In this document: one piece after another, positions 16,899 through 25,098 of the stretch
How positions within the stretch are numbered: the stretch's first letter is position 1
Layout: each line of letters opens with the position of its first letter
Source of the DNA: CAYVKM01 sp964452045
GTDB taxonomy: Bacteria > Calditrichota > Calditrichia > RBG-13-44-9
Direction of reading: 5' to 3'
Length of the DNA stretch: 40,889 nt
Assembly: GCA_964452045.1 (NCBI GenBank)
Contig: CAYVKM010000026.1
Coordinates: forward strand, 1 to 40,889
Made by a program: the position numbers and the translations under genes
The notes under the pieces: generated by a model
Databases searched by the model: none
What the model was told of the DNA's origin: nothing
Seen by the model: only the letters and a program-made list of their open reading frames with translations

Positions 16899-17828
16899 TT
16901 ATCTTCCCTTCTTAATCACCCATTTAATAAAATTATAATAAACCTTCCAGCTTTCCGGGCCATAACCACCGGCCCCCAGGACAACCAGCGGAATTTTGCG
17001 GTGAATCGCTTCCATGTAGGCAAATTTGTCCCGATCCAGCATTCCGGCTTCACTCAATTCGAAATCCCCCAGCGTATCCTCGACATAAGGATCACTGCCC
17101 GCGAGATAAATGACCAGATCCGGTTCAAAAGTGCTGTAAACTTTGGGGAGTTCACTGCGCAGGACCTTCAAATAGACTTCATCTTTGGTATGCGCCGGGA
17201 GTTCAATATCCAGGTTATTCTTTTTCTCCGGGACTTCAACCCAGTTATCAGCATGGATAGAAAAAGTATAGACAGTCTCGTCCTTTTGAAAATAGAGAAC
17301 ATTTCCATTTCCCTGGTGGTAATCGAGATCGATGATCAGTGTATTTTTTATTTTATGCAATTTCTGCATTTTTCGGATTGCGATGGCCGCATCATTTATC
17401 AGGCAAAATCCCTCTGCCTTTTTGGGATGGGCGTGGTGATAGCCCCCTCCAAGGTTGAATATAGTGAGATGATGTTCCAGCGCATATTCCGTTGCCAAAA
17501 GCGTTCCCCCGGCCATATAACGAAAGTACTCAAAGATATACTCATCCCAGGGATTCACATAATTCAGGTTCAATATTTTACCCACTTCTATCGGGTTTTT
17601 CAGGGAATCCAGATAATCCTTAGTGTGAACCAGCAGCAGGTCTTCTTCACTGATACGGGGCGGGGTAAGAACATCCGTACGCCGGATCAATTTCTCCTTT
17701 ATCAGCTGATCTCTGATCCTTTTGAATTTCATGACATCGAAAGAACTGTAAGTGCCTTCGGAGTGGAGAGCAGCGAAATATTCGCTTCGATAGACAATTT
17801 TACAACGTGTTTTTCTTAACAATCTCAT
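16899..17828 (-). CDS. Histone deacetylase-like (arginase-fold) zinc hydrolase
   Basis: The 309-residue protein belongs to the HDAC/AcuC/acetylpolyamine amidohydrolase superfamily, which removes acyl groups from lysine or polyamines using zinc. All active-site elements are present: the tandem His pair H131-H132 in GGGYHHAHP, the first zinc ligands D169 and H171 in IDLDYHQGNG, a third ligand D246 in LAGSDPYVEDTLG and the transition-state Tyr289 in GAGGYG. The spacing and the DPYVEDTLG form resemble class IV (HDAC11-like) bacterial members. It should therefore be catalytically active. No histones are expected, so the substrate may be an acyl-lysine protein or a small amine. It is the first gene of a two-gene operon with the unknown 301-residue protein, and is divergent from the copper ATPase gene across a 255-base AT-rich gap. 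Confidence 0.9.
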   Translation of the reverse strand: MRLLRKTRCKIVYRSEYFAALHSEGTYSSFDVMKFKRIRDQLIKEKLIRRTDVLTPPRISEEDLLLVHTKDYLDSLKNPIEVGKILNLNYVNPWDEYIFEYFRYMAGGTLLATEYALEHHLTIFNLGGGYHHAHPKKAEGFCLINDAAIAIRKMQKLHKIKNTLIIDLDYHQGNGNVLYFQKDETVYTFSIHADNWVEVPEKKNNLDIELPAHTKDEVYLKVLRSELPKVYSTFEPDLVIYLAGSDPYVEDTLGDFELSEAGMLDRDKFAYMEAIHRKIPLVVLGAGGYGPESWKVYYNFIKWVIKKGR

Positions 17829-18083
17829 CCTGTTATCCTGCGCTTTAAAAAAATATAGGATGAATTATAAATTTTTGCAATATAAGACCGATTTTCATGC
17901 AAAGAACTTTTTTATTTTACAACTGAAAATTATCCGGGAAATATTATATTATAGAAACTTTACGGAATTTCAAAAGTTTAGAATGCGTTATTTGAATGGA
18001 GAATGTTTTAAGACTTAAACACCAGATTTTTCAGAACAGATATATATTCGTTGAATCATTAAAAAAATAAGGAATTCCAAATA

Positions 18084-18545
18084 ATGGGATCTCAAAAAAT
18101 AAAAGTAAATTTAGATGTCACCGGCATGCACTGTGCGGCTTGTGCCAGGACTGTTGAAAAAACACTGGCCAAAGGCGAAGGCGTAGACAGTGTCGTGGTA
18201 AATTTTGCTAATCATCAGGCTTTTATTGAAGGCGATTCGGAAGAATTACAATATAAAGATTTAGTGGAGTCGGTGGAATCGGTTGGCTACGGTATCAAGA
18301 CGGAAAAGAACCGTTACAAAATAACCGGAATGCACTGTGCTTCCTGTGTAAGGCGGGTGGAATCGGTGGTTTCGGAAATGCCCGGGGTGATTGAAGCAAA
18401 TGTTAATCTGGGACTGGAAGAAGCAAGTATTAGCTATGTTCCGGGCGTTATGGATTTTGAGAAGGTGCGTGCAGCGGTGGTAGACTCCGGTTATGATATC
18501 GAACCTATTGTTGATGAATCCGAAGTTTTAAAAAAAAAACAATAG
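18084..18545 (+). CDS. copA: Two-domain heavy-metal-binding (copper chaperone-like) product of copA, frame 0
   Basis: The 153-residue ORF contains two HMA domains. Their metal-binding sites are GMHCAACA (C17 and C20) and GMHCASCV (C85 and C88), which are classic Cu(I) motifs. It stops at TAG (18543-18545) immediately after an A10 tract at 18530-18539. The remaining copper ATPase continues in the -1 frame directly from that tract, so this ORF is the N-terminal part of copA. If no slippage occurs, it would make a stand-alone soluble copper chaperone of plausible size. E. coli copA is known to yield such a chaperone, CopA(Z), by programmed -1 frameshifting. Here the arrangement would be reversed, with the chaperone in the normal frame. 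An AAGGAATT site precedes the ATG. Confidence 0.88.
   Translation: MGSQKIKVNLDVTGMHCAACARTVEKTLAKGEGVDSVVVNFANHQAFIEGDSEELQYKDLVESVESVGYGIKTEKNRYKITGMHCASCVRRVESVVSEMPGVIEANVNLGLEEASISYVPGVMDFEKVRAAVVDSGYDIEPIVDESEVLKKKQ
18530..18539 (+). other. A10 slippery tract joining the two copA frames
   Basis: Ten consecutive A residues occur where frame 0 (HMA domains) must pass to frame -1 (ATPase). Frame 0 reads TTA AAA AAA AAA CAA TAG, so a one-base backward slip on Lys codons, or one extra A in the transcript, restores a continuous CopA. Runs of nine or more A are known substrates for transcriptional slippage, and A-AAA-AA-type sites for ribosomal slippage. A 4-bp GCAA-loop hairpin lies at 18566-18577, too far downstream to be a strong stimulator. 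A sequencing or assembly homopolymer error is the main alternative. Confidence 0.7.
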
Positions 18546-20527
18546 ATGATCCGTACTCTCAATTAAAGCGCAAGCTTATCTTCTCCCTGGTATTTACCAT
18601 ACCGGTTCTAATTATTTCTTTTTTGGATATGTTATTTCCCGGATTGGTGCGCTCGACAACCGTCCGGAATGTTGTGTTGTTTCTTCTGACCACGCCGGTC
18701 CTGGTTTTCGCAGGTTCCCAGTTCTTTACCGGGGCCTGGAAATTATTTAAACATTTCCGCGCGGATATGAACACCCTGATTGCCGTTGGTACCGGGTCAG
18801 CATTCCTGTATTCAGCAGCGGTCACATTTTTCCCTTTTATTTTTCCTGCCGGGTTGCAGCATGTTTATTACGACACCGCAGCCGTCATCATTACCCTTAT
18901 CCTGTTCGGCCGGATGATGGAGTCCCGGGCCAAGAAGAAAACCTCGGACGCCATTCATCACTTAATGGCTCTGCAGCCTAAAAACGCCAGGGTTATTCGC
19001 AATGGGCAGGAACAGGAAATACCCATCTCGGAAGTGCAGGTGGAAGATGTGGTGATGGTGAGACCGGGTGAAAAAATACCGGTGGATGGTGTGGTACAAA
19101 GCGGCCGAACCTCAGTTGACGAAGCCATGATTACCGGGGAATCTATTCCGGTGGAAAAGAATATTGGCGATATGGTTATAGGCGGGACGATCAATAAAAC
19201 CGGTAGTATTCAGTTCGTGGCCCGGAAAATCGGGAAAGATACCGTGCTGGCCCAGATCATTCGGCTGGTGCAGGAAGCGCAGGGGAGCAAGGCACCCATT
19301 CAGCGGCTGGCGGATGTAATTGCCGGTTATTTTGTGCCTGTGGTTATTGTTCTGGCCCTTATCACGCTGGCTATCTGGTTGACGGTCGGTCCGGAACCCA
19401 GAATTACCCACGCCCTTATTGCCTTCGTAACCGTCCTGATCATTGCCTGCCCATGTGCCTTGGGATTAGCCACACCGACGTCCATCATGGTTGGAACCGG
19501 CAAGGGTGCCGAAAATGGAATTTTGATTCGGAACGCCGAAGCTCTGGAAATGGCTCACAAACTTAATGCTATTATTCTCGATAAAACCGGGACCATCAGC
19601 ACCGGTCAGACAAAGGTGACCGATATAATTGCTGATGATGGAATGAGGGAAGATGAGCTACTGAAAATTTCTGCAAGTTTGGAAAAAGGTTCCGAGCACC
19701 CATTGGGAGAAGCAATTGTGCGGGCAGCTGAGGAGAAAAATCTAAAGCTGGTGAAGATAGAAGATTTTGAGGCGCTTCCCGGAATGGGAATTCGGGGGCG
19801 GTTGCACAACCGAACCATTCTGCTGGGGAATCGCAATTGGTTTGAAGAAAATCATTTTAATCTGGAGAAATTAAATCCTGTCCTGGACAGGCTGGCCAAT
19901 GAAGGAAAAACTTCAATCCTGGTTGCTGAAGAGCAGAATATCCAGGGAATCATTGCCATCGCGGATACCATTCAGGAAGATTCAGCGCAGGCCATTTCCC
20001 GGTTAAAGAAGCTCGGTATGAAGGTTTTCATGCTCACCGGGGATAACCAAAAGGTTGCCCAGGCTGTTGCTGAGAAAGTGGGTGTGGATGAATTTTACGC
20101 GGAAGTAAGGCCCGAACAGAAGGTCAGCTATGTAAAAAAGCTGCAAAAGCAGGGGTACCGGGTTGGTATGGTCGGGGATGGAATAAATGATGCGCCGGCT
20201 CTGGCCCAGGCGGACGTGGGAATTGCCATGGGCAGCGGGACGGACATCGCCATGGAAGCGAGCGATATTACCCTGGTCCGCGGAAGACTTTCCAGTGTCC
20301 CGGTGGCCATTGAACTCAGCCAGGCCACCATACGGAACATTAAACAAAATCTGTTTGGTTCTTTTTTCTATAACAGTCTGGGTATTCCCATTGCAGCAGG
20401 AGTTCTGTATCCATTTTTTGGCCTGCTTCTCAATCCGATGATTGCTGCGGCAGCCATGGCAATGAGCAGTGTGACTGTGGTATCCAATGCCCTTCGCCTG
20501 AAACGTTTCAAACCGTCTGGGATTTAG
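18530..20527 (+). CDS. copA: Copper-exporting P1B-type ATPase, membrane/catalytic part in the -1 frame
   Basis: From the A10 tract this frame encodes KTIDDPYSQLKRK and then the first membrane helix (LIFSLVFTIPVLIISFLDM). The remaining segments follow: TGES of the actuator domain, the CPCALG metal-translocation motif, the phosphorylated Asp in DKTGTIS, the HPLGEA nucleotide-domain motif and GDGINDAPALAQAD. FYNSLGIP and MSSVTVVSN near the end are the helix 7/8 residues diagnostic of Cu(I) pumps. Joined to the two HMA domains by a -1 shift, the protein is 814 residues, the normal length of bacterial CopA. No ATG occurs before 18629, and a start there would delete most of helix 1, so independent initiation would give a damaged pump. 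The substrate is cytoplasmic Cu(I), exported across the inner membrane. It may instead be a pseudogene with a one-base deletion. Confidence 0.9.
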   Translation, partial: KKKTIDDPYSQLKRKLIFSLVFTIPVLIISFLDMLFPGLVRSTTVRNVVLFLLTTPVLVFAGSQFFTGAWKLFKHFRADMNTLIAVGTGSAFLYSAAVTFFPFIFPAGLQHVYYDTAAVIITLILFGRMMESRAKKKTSDAIHHLMALQPKNARVIRNGQEQEIPISEVQVEDVVMVRPGEKIPVDGVVQSGRTSVDEAMITGESIPVEKNIGDMVIGGTINKTGSIQFVARKIGKDTVLAQIIRLVQEAQGSKAPIQRLADVIAGYFVPVVIVLALITLAIWLTVGPEPRITHALIAFVTVLIIACPCALGLATPTSIMVGTGKGAENGILIRNAEALEMAHKLNAIILDKTGTISTGQTKVTDIIADDGMREDELLKISASLEKGSEHPLGEAIVRAAEEKNLKLVKIEDFEALPGMGIRGRLHNRTILLGNRNWFEENHFNLEKLNPVLDRLANEGKTSILVAEEQNIQGIIAIADTIQEDSAQAISRLKKLGMKVFMLTGDNQKVAQAVAEKVGVDEFYAEVRPEQKVSYVKKLQKQGYRVGMVGDGINDAPALAQADVGIAMGSGTDIAMEASDITLVRGRLSSVPVAIELSQATIRNIKQNLFGSFFYNSLGIPIAAGVLYPFFGLLLNPMIAAAAMAMSSVTVVSNALRLKRFKPSGI

Positions 20528-20626
20528 CCTAGTATGATTTTTAATACAGATGAGTAAAATTCATATTTTTATTTAGATTGTGGTAATTATTGTTGTTTAA
20601 AATCAGGTATCAGCCTAAATTCTATT

Positions 20627-21820
20627 GTGGAAAAAGATCACAAATACACTATTCTCGCGGTTGACGATGAACGGCTAAATCTGGAGTCTCTTCAACGAAC
20701 CTTTCGTAAGGAATACCACCTTTTTACGACTACTTCTCCCGGAGAGGCCTTGGAAATATTTAATAACAACAAGATCGATTTGATCATTGCCGACCAGCGA
20801 ATGCCGGAGATGACCGGGACCGAACTGCTTCTGCAGATGAAAAATATCTCGCCTAATCCCATCCGAATTGTTTTGAGCGCCTATACCGATAGAGAAGACC
20901 TGATCGATGCCATTAACCTGGGAAATGTTTACCGATATATTACCAAGCCTTGGGAACCGGATGAATTAAAGGTAACGGTAAAAAAAGCACTGGAGCATTA
21001 CCAGGCGATGGAGGATCGGCGCTTATTGTTGGACCGGCTGAAGAAGAAGCATCGGGCTTTACAGAAAAAAAATAAACTTCTGCAGAATACCCTCGAAGAA
21101 TTAAAAAATACCCAACAAAAGGTTCTGGAAATGGAACGTTTTTCCATTCTGGGGAAAATGGCCGGGATGATTATCCACGATCTGAAACAGCCGCTGGATA
21201 TTATCCGCTCTGCCGCAGATACCATGGTCAAGACCGAATTAACCAGTAACGAACGTCGGGATTTTTCGGATATGATCAAGTTTGAGGTGGACCGATTCCT
21301 GGAAATTATTCAGGAGTTGTTGGATTACAGCCGGGGCTCTTTTCCCATGGAGAAAGAGTATCTGCTTATTACCGATTTTTTAATTCTTACTGAGAACCGG
21401 CTGCAAAATTATCTCAGGAATTTCAATATCGACTTTCGATTTTCCTCGGATGAATCGGAGAGCTACATCTTTATTGATCGATATCAGTTCCAGCGGGCTA
21501 TTTTAAATATTGTTCGTAATGCGGTCGAGGCGGTCAAATCCCGGCCGGATATTCTGCCTTATATTGAATTTATCACGAAAGTAACCGACTCCCGGGTTAT
21601 TTTCCGGATTGCCGATAATGGTCCCGGTATAAACAGAAAATATTGCGACCAGATTTTTATACCGTTTACCTCTACCAAAAAGGATTTTGGCATCGGGCTT
21701 GGGTTGACCATCACCCGCCAGATCGTTGAGCAGCATGAGGGAGAGATAACTTTCGAAACCTCACCCACCCAGGGAACGAGTTTTAGCATCAGCCTGCCGA
21801 AAAGAGAACTCCCCGATTAA
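20627..21820 (+). CDS. REC-histidine kinase hybrid (receiver domain N-terminal)
   Basis: The 397-residue cytoplasmic protein has a receiver domain at residues 7-125 with phospho-acceptor D56 in IIADQRMPEMTG and the K107-P pair in YITKPWEP. A coiled-coil helix follows (about 126-172). A histidine kinase core then carries H184 in GMIIHDLKQPL, the N box NIVRNAVEAV, the G1 box IADNGPGI and the G2 region GIGLGLTI. There is no membrane segment or sensory domain, so its input is probably phosphotransfer to D56 or a protein partner. The start is GTG at 20627, as no ATG lies earlier in the domain. Its receiver is of the same subtype as that of the sigma-54 activator at 39.4-40.8 kb (ADQRMP, KPWEPD), suggesting a related signalling family. 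It is not obviously operonic with its neighbours. Confidence 0.92.
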   Translation: MEKDHKYTILAVDDERLNLESLQRTFRKEYHLFTTTSPGEALEIFNNNKIDLIIADQRMPEMTGTELLLQMKNISPNPIRIVLSAYTDREDLIDAINLGNVYRYITKPWEPDELKVTVKKALEHYQAMEDRRLLLDRLKKKHRALQKKNKLLQNTLEELKNTQQKVLEMERFSILGKMAGMIIHDLKQPLDIIRSAADTMVKTELTSNERRDFSDMIKFEVDRFLEIIQELLDYSRGSFPMEKEYLLITDFLILTENRLQNYLRNFNIDFRFSSDESESYIFIDRYQFQRAILNIVRNAVEAVKSRPDILPYIEFITKVTDSRVIFRIADNGPGINRKYCDQIFIPFTSTKKDFGIGLGLTITRQIVEQHEGEITFETSPTQGTSFSISLPKRELPD

Positions 21821-21964
21821 AGTTGTGCGGAATCAGTCACTCACTTGCAAAAACAAGAAAAATCAATCTGCGAATTACCTTGAAAGCATATTCGTTCAAT
21901 TTTATATTATCACCTGTTTTCAGAATTGTGTTCATTTAATTGAAAAGATAAAGGAGAAATTGAG

Positions 21965-23083
21965 ATGCCAAAGTATCGGATAGCCTGGTTACCCGGGGAT
22001 GGCGTTGGACACGATGTAATGGATGCGGCAAAAATTGTACTTGATGCGTTGAAACTGGATGCGGAATATATTCAGGGTGACATCGGCTGGGAATTCTGGA
22101 TTCATGAAGGGGACCCTTTACCGGACCGTACCCTGGAGATGATGAAAAAAACCACCTGTGCTTTATTCGGGGCGATAACTTCCAAACCAAAACAGGAAGC
22201 AGTCAAAGAACTGGCTCCCGAACTTCAGGGAAAGGGCTATGAATATTTCAGCCCCATTGTTCGCTTACGACAAGAATTTAACCTTCATACAAATATGCGG
22301 CCTTGCAAGGCTTATCCTGGTAATCCGTTGAATTATAAAGAAGGCATCGATCTGGTTATTTTCCGGGAAAATACCGAAGGAATGTATGGTGGAGTAGAAT
22401 TTCATCCGGTGCCGGAAGCGGTTTTTAACGTCTTGGATAAAAACCATCCCAAAATGGGTAAATTCCGGAAATACGGACTGGAGAATCTGGCCATGTCTAC
22501 CCGGATCATGAGCCGTCAAAAATGTGAGAATATTGTCCGCCAGGGATTTGAATTCGCCAGGAAATATCATCGCAAATCGGTAACCGTGGTGGATAAACCA
22601 AATGTCCTCAGAGAAACCGGGGGATTGATGATCCGGACTGCCAGAGAGGTGGCGAAAGATTATCCGGGAATTCCATTATGGGAAACCAATATTGATGCGC
22701 AGTGTATGTGGCTGTTGAAAAATCCCTTTGATTATGATATCTTGGTGGCGGAAAACATGTTTGGCGATATTATATCGGACCTGGCCGCTCAGCTGGTTGG
22801 CGGGCTGGGATTTGCCAGCAGTGCCAATATGGGCGATAAATATGCGGTTTTTGAACCGACCCATGGTTCTGCACCCAAGTATGCCGGACAATATAAAGTG
22901 AATCCCATGGCCATGTTACTTACCGTGAAATTAATGCTGGACTGGCTGGGAGAAACTGAAATGGCCCATAAACTGGAGAATGGGATTGCCACTGTTATTA
23001 AAGAAGGGAAAGTCAAGACCTACGATATGGGTGGGAAGGCTACCTCTCTCGAAGTGGCTGAAGAAGTTGTCAGAAAAATGTAA
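21965..23083 (+). CDS. Isocitrate/isopropylmalate dehydrogenase family oxidoreductase
   Basis: The 372-residue enzyme belongs to the metal-dependent beta-hydroxyacid oxidative decarboxylases (isocitrate, 3-isopropylmalate and homoisocitrate dehydrogenases). It has the N-terminal IAWLPGDGVGHDV, the arginine set in VRLRQEFNLHTNMRPCKA, RENTEGMYGG, the metal-binding Asp residues in the MFGDIISDLAA segment and the nucleotide loop EPTHGSAPKYAG. The RENTEG sequence is nearer to isocitrate/homoisocitrate dehydrogenases than to LeuB (usually RELTGG). The usual GPITTP-like turn is replaced by GAITSKPKQE, so substrate preference is uncertain. The GSAPKYAG loop lacks the Asp often associated with NAD use, which also leaves the cofactor open. 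The start is supported by AAAGGAG. Transcription ends at a strong bidirectional terminator. Confidence 0.88.
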   Translation: MPKYRIAWLPGDGVGHDVMDAAKIVLDALKLDAEYIQGDIGWEFWIHEGDPLPDRTLEMMKKTTCALFGAITSKPKQEAVKELAPELQGKGYEYFSPIVRLRQEFNLHTNMRPCKAYPGNPLNYKEGIDLVIFRENTEGMYGGVEFHPVPEAVFNVLDKNHPKMGKFRKYGLENLAMSTRIMSRQKCENIVRQGFEFARKYHRKSVTVVDKPNVLRETGGLMIRTAREVAKDYPGIPLWETNIDAQCMWLLKNPFDYDILVAENMFGDIISDLAAQLVGGLGFASSANMGDKYAVFEPTHGSAPKYAGQYKVNPMAMLLTVKLMLDWLGETEMAHKLENGIATVIKEGKVKTYDMGGKATSLEVAEEVVRKM

Positions 23084-23110
23084 TTTTTTGAATGAATAAA
23101 ACCGGGAATA

Positions 23111-23137
23111 AAAAAAGGGGTCTCAGACCCCTTTTTT
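23111..23137. terminator. Bidirectional intrinsic terminator
   Basis: A GGGGTC-TCA-GACCCC hairpin is flanked by A6 on the left and T6 on the right, placed between two convergent genes (dehydrogenase ending at 23083 and S41 protease ending at 23157). Both orientations yield a G+C stem followed by a U run. Confidence 0.9.
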
Positions 23138-23156
23138 GTTTGTATGATATATTTTC

Positions 23157-24842
23157 CTAGTCCTTAATCGCCAGCACTTTGCGATACTCTGTCTGCGAAT
23201 GCAAAATCTGCAGCGCTTTGTCCAGTGTCTCATCGTGTCTTAACATGGCTGCGATCCGGGCAGTGGATCCGCCCAGCTTTTCGGCAAATTCCATTTCCAG
23301 GGATTCTTTGATATTGCTGGTATTCCGGTCGAATTCATTCACCTTTTCCGCATCCAGTTTTTGCAGTGCCACGGTTACCAAATCCTGCAAATCGCTGTTA
23401 TAATTTTCTTCCTGGGCAATGGTTAAGAATTCTTTTAACTGATCTTCACCATCAAGTTCAAACTGCAGATCCTTATCCTTCAGATAATCCTTGAAAGCTG
23501 CCATGATCTGGTCGTTTACCTGAAATTCACTCCGGGATTTAATTTCCGGATGTTTGGACAGATAGTCTACCGTGAACCGAAAGAAATGTCCCTTGGCCCA
23601 GAGGGCTATGGTATAGGGATTCATTTTTTCGGTATCAATTTCGATGTCGGGTGTGATGCCGCCACCGCCATGAACGATCCGGTTATTTCGGGTAAAATAT
23701 TTCTTGTGGTTATCATAATCGGTACTATCGCTGTGATCCGGAAAAATATCCTTATCTTTTTTATAATCTTCCTTCTGAATGCAGCGCCCGGAGGGAACAT
23801 AATATTTCGCTGTGGTAATCTTCAGGAAAGCATCGTCGATTTTGTCGATCGGGTAGACCTGCTGTACCAAACCCTTTCCGAAAGTTTTTGTCCCGATAAT
23901 GATGCCGCGATCCAGGTCCTGGATGGCACCAGCTACAATTTCTGAAGCGCTGGCACTACCACCATCAACCAGAACAACCAAGCCGGCGTCCGGCAAAAGT
24001 GGATTTTCCGTGGTTTTAAATTTGGTATCCCGTTCATGGGCGCCACGAGTCTGTACCACGGCCTCGTTTTTCGGAACAAAGATATTGGTAATCTCAACTG
24101 CTGAGGCCAGCAGACCACCCGGATTACCGCGCAGGTCCAGAATAACCCGATCAATCTTTCCTTTACTTTCCAAATTCCGGATTGCTTCTTTCAGTTCACT
24201 ACCGGCTTTGTCCGAGAAACTGTTCAGCCTGAAAAAGGCAGTCCCCGGTTCCACAAAATCGGCATAGGAAACATCTTTGATCACAATTTCCTGCCGCACC
24301 AGGGTTAGTTTAATCGGTTCATCTAATCCGGGACGCAGGATTTCCAGTTTTACTTCGGTACCGACTGTGCCACGCAGTTTGTTGGAAGCATCTTCCAGAC
24401 TCATATCATCGGTTTTTTCATCATCAATTTTCGAGATAATATCGCCCGCCCGAATTCCTGCCCGTTGTGCGGGAGTGTCATCGATTGGGGAGATAACCGT
24501 TACTTTTCCCTCCTGACGGCTGATTTCCATTCCCAGGCCGCCATATTTTCCCTTGGTAATGATCTCCAGCCGCTCACTTCCTTTTTTCTCAAAGAATACC
24601 GTATAAGGATCGAGATCTTCCATAATGCCGTTGATAGCCGCTTTACTTAATCCCTCCGGATCGACATTGTCCACATAATTCCGGGATACAGTTTCATAAA
24701 CCTGGCGAAGATAGAATAAACCTTTGTCAACTTTATGGTAAAGGGGATCGTTATCTGCGAAGCTGTTGTTCAGTAACCAGATGCTAGCTATTACCAGAAA
24801 AGCAAATATTCCCATCTGGGCCCAATGATTTTTTCTAAACAT
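23157..24842 (-). CDS. S41 carboxy-terminal processing protease (CtpA/Prc family)
   Basis: The 561-residue periplasmic protease is anchored by an N-terminal hydrophobic helix (about residues 10-25). After a helical N-terminal part it has a PDZ domain (about 100-172, beginning GGLGMEISRQ) and then the S41 core with LRGNPGG. The catalytic serine is S298 in VDGGSASASE, and the lysine is K323 in TKTFGKGLVQ. A C-terminal helical extension of about 150 residues is longer than in minimal CtpA enzymes. These proteases trim C-termini of envelope proteins and degrade misfolded ones. The ATG start follows a CGGAGG site. It lies downstream of thymidylate kinase on the same strand, but the 256-base gap suggests its own promoter there. 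That gap contains no gene. Confidence 0.94.
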   Translation of the reverse strand: MFRKNHWAQMGIFAFLVIASIWLLNNSFADNDPLYHKVDKGLFYLRQVYETVSRNYVDNVDPEGLSKAAINGIMEDLDPYTVFFEKKGSERLEIITKGKYGGLGMEISRQEGKVTVISPIDDTPAQRAGIRAGDIISKIDDEKTDDMSLEDASNKLRGTVGTEVKLEILRPGLDEPIKLTLVRQEIVIKDVSYADFVEPGTAFFRLNSFSDKAGSELKEAIRNLESKGKIDRVILDLRGNPGGLLASAVEITNIFVPKNEAVVQTRGAHERDTKFKTTENPLLPDAGLVVLVDGGSASASEIVAGAIQDLDRGIIIGTKTFGKGLVQQVYPIDKIDDAFLKITTAKYYVPSGRCIQKEDYKKDKDIFPDHSDSTDYDNHKKYFTRNNRIVHGGGGITPDIEIDTEKMNPYTIALWAKGHFFRFTVDYLSKHPEIKSRSEFQVNDQIMAAFKDYLKDKDLQFELDGEDQLKEFLTIAQEENYNSDLQDLVTVALQKLDAEKVNEFDRNTSNIKESLEMEFAEKLGGSTARIAAMLRHDETLDKALQILHSQTEYRKVLAIKD

Positions 24843-25098
24843 TATCGTCCTCCGATGCTATATGCACTAATTGTTGTATAGTCAAAATTTTGGAAAAGTT
24901 TCTTCAGCTAATATTCCGGATAAAACTGTTATAATAGGATTTATCCCGCTTTATATGAGTGAATAGAAAATTCTAGACCAATTTTTAATTTTTCATTAAA
25001 GCGAATTCCGGTTTCTCATATTGTCGTCAGTTTGGTCAATAAGTAAACGAAGAAAATGTCGATTAGTTTTCTCTTATGGATAATTTCTTATCGGGTAG

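Noticed and set aside
16836..17819. Long 327-residue open frame on the + strand opposite the deacetylase gene
   Set aside because: It lies entirely antisense to a gene with all HDAC active-site motifs, its translation has no recognisable features, and it has no ribosome binding site. It is a shadow of the codon bias of the real gene.
18546..18566. ATG overlapping the stop of the HMA ORF as a reinitiation site for the ATPase
   Set aside because: It is in frame 0 and reaches a TAA after six codons, so it cannot give the ATPase frame.
18623..20527. Independent start of the copper ATPase at the TTG at 18623
   Set aside because: It would remove nearly all of the first membrane helix and the conserved linker encoded upstream in the same frame. 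No ribosome binding site precedes it, and the frame is continuous back to the A10 tract.
24857..24885. TTGACT-N17-TATAGC promoter-like sequence upstream of the S41 protease gene
   Set aside because: The predicted transcription start would fall within the GGAGG ribosome binding site, leaving no usable leader, so the match is probably fortuitous.
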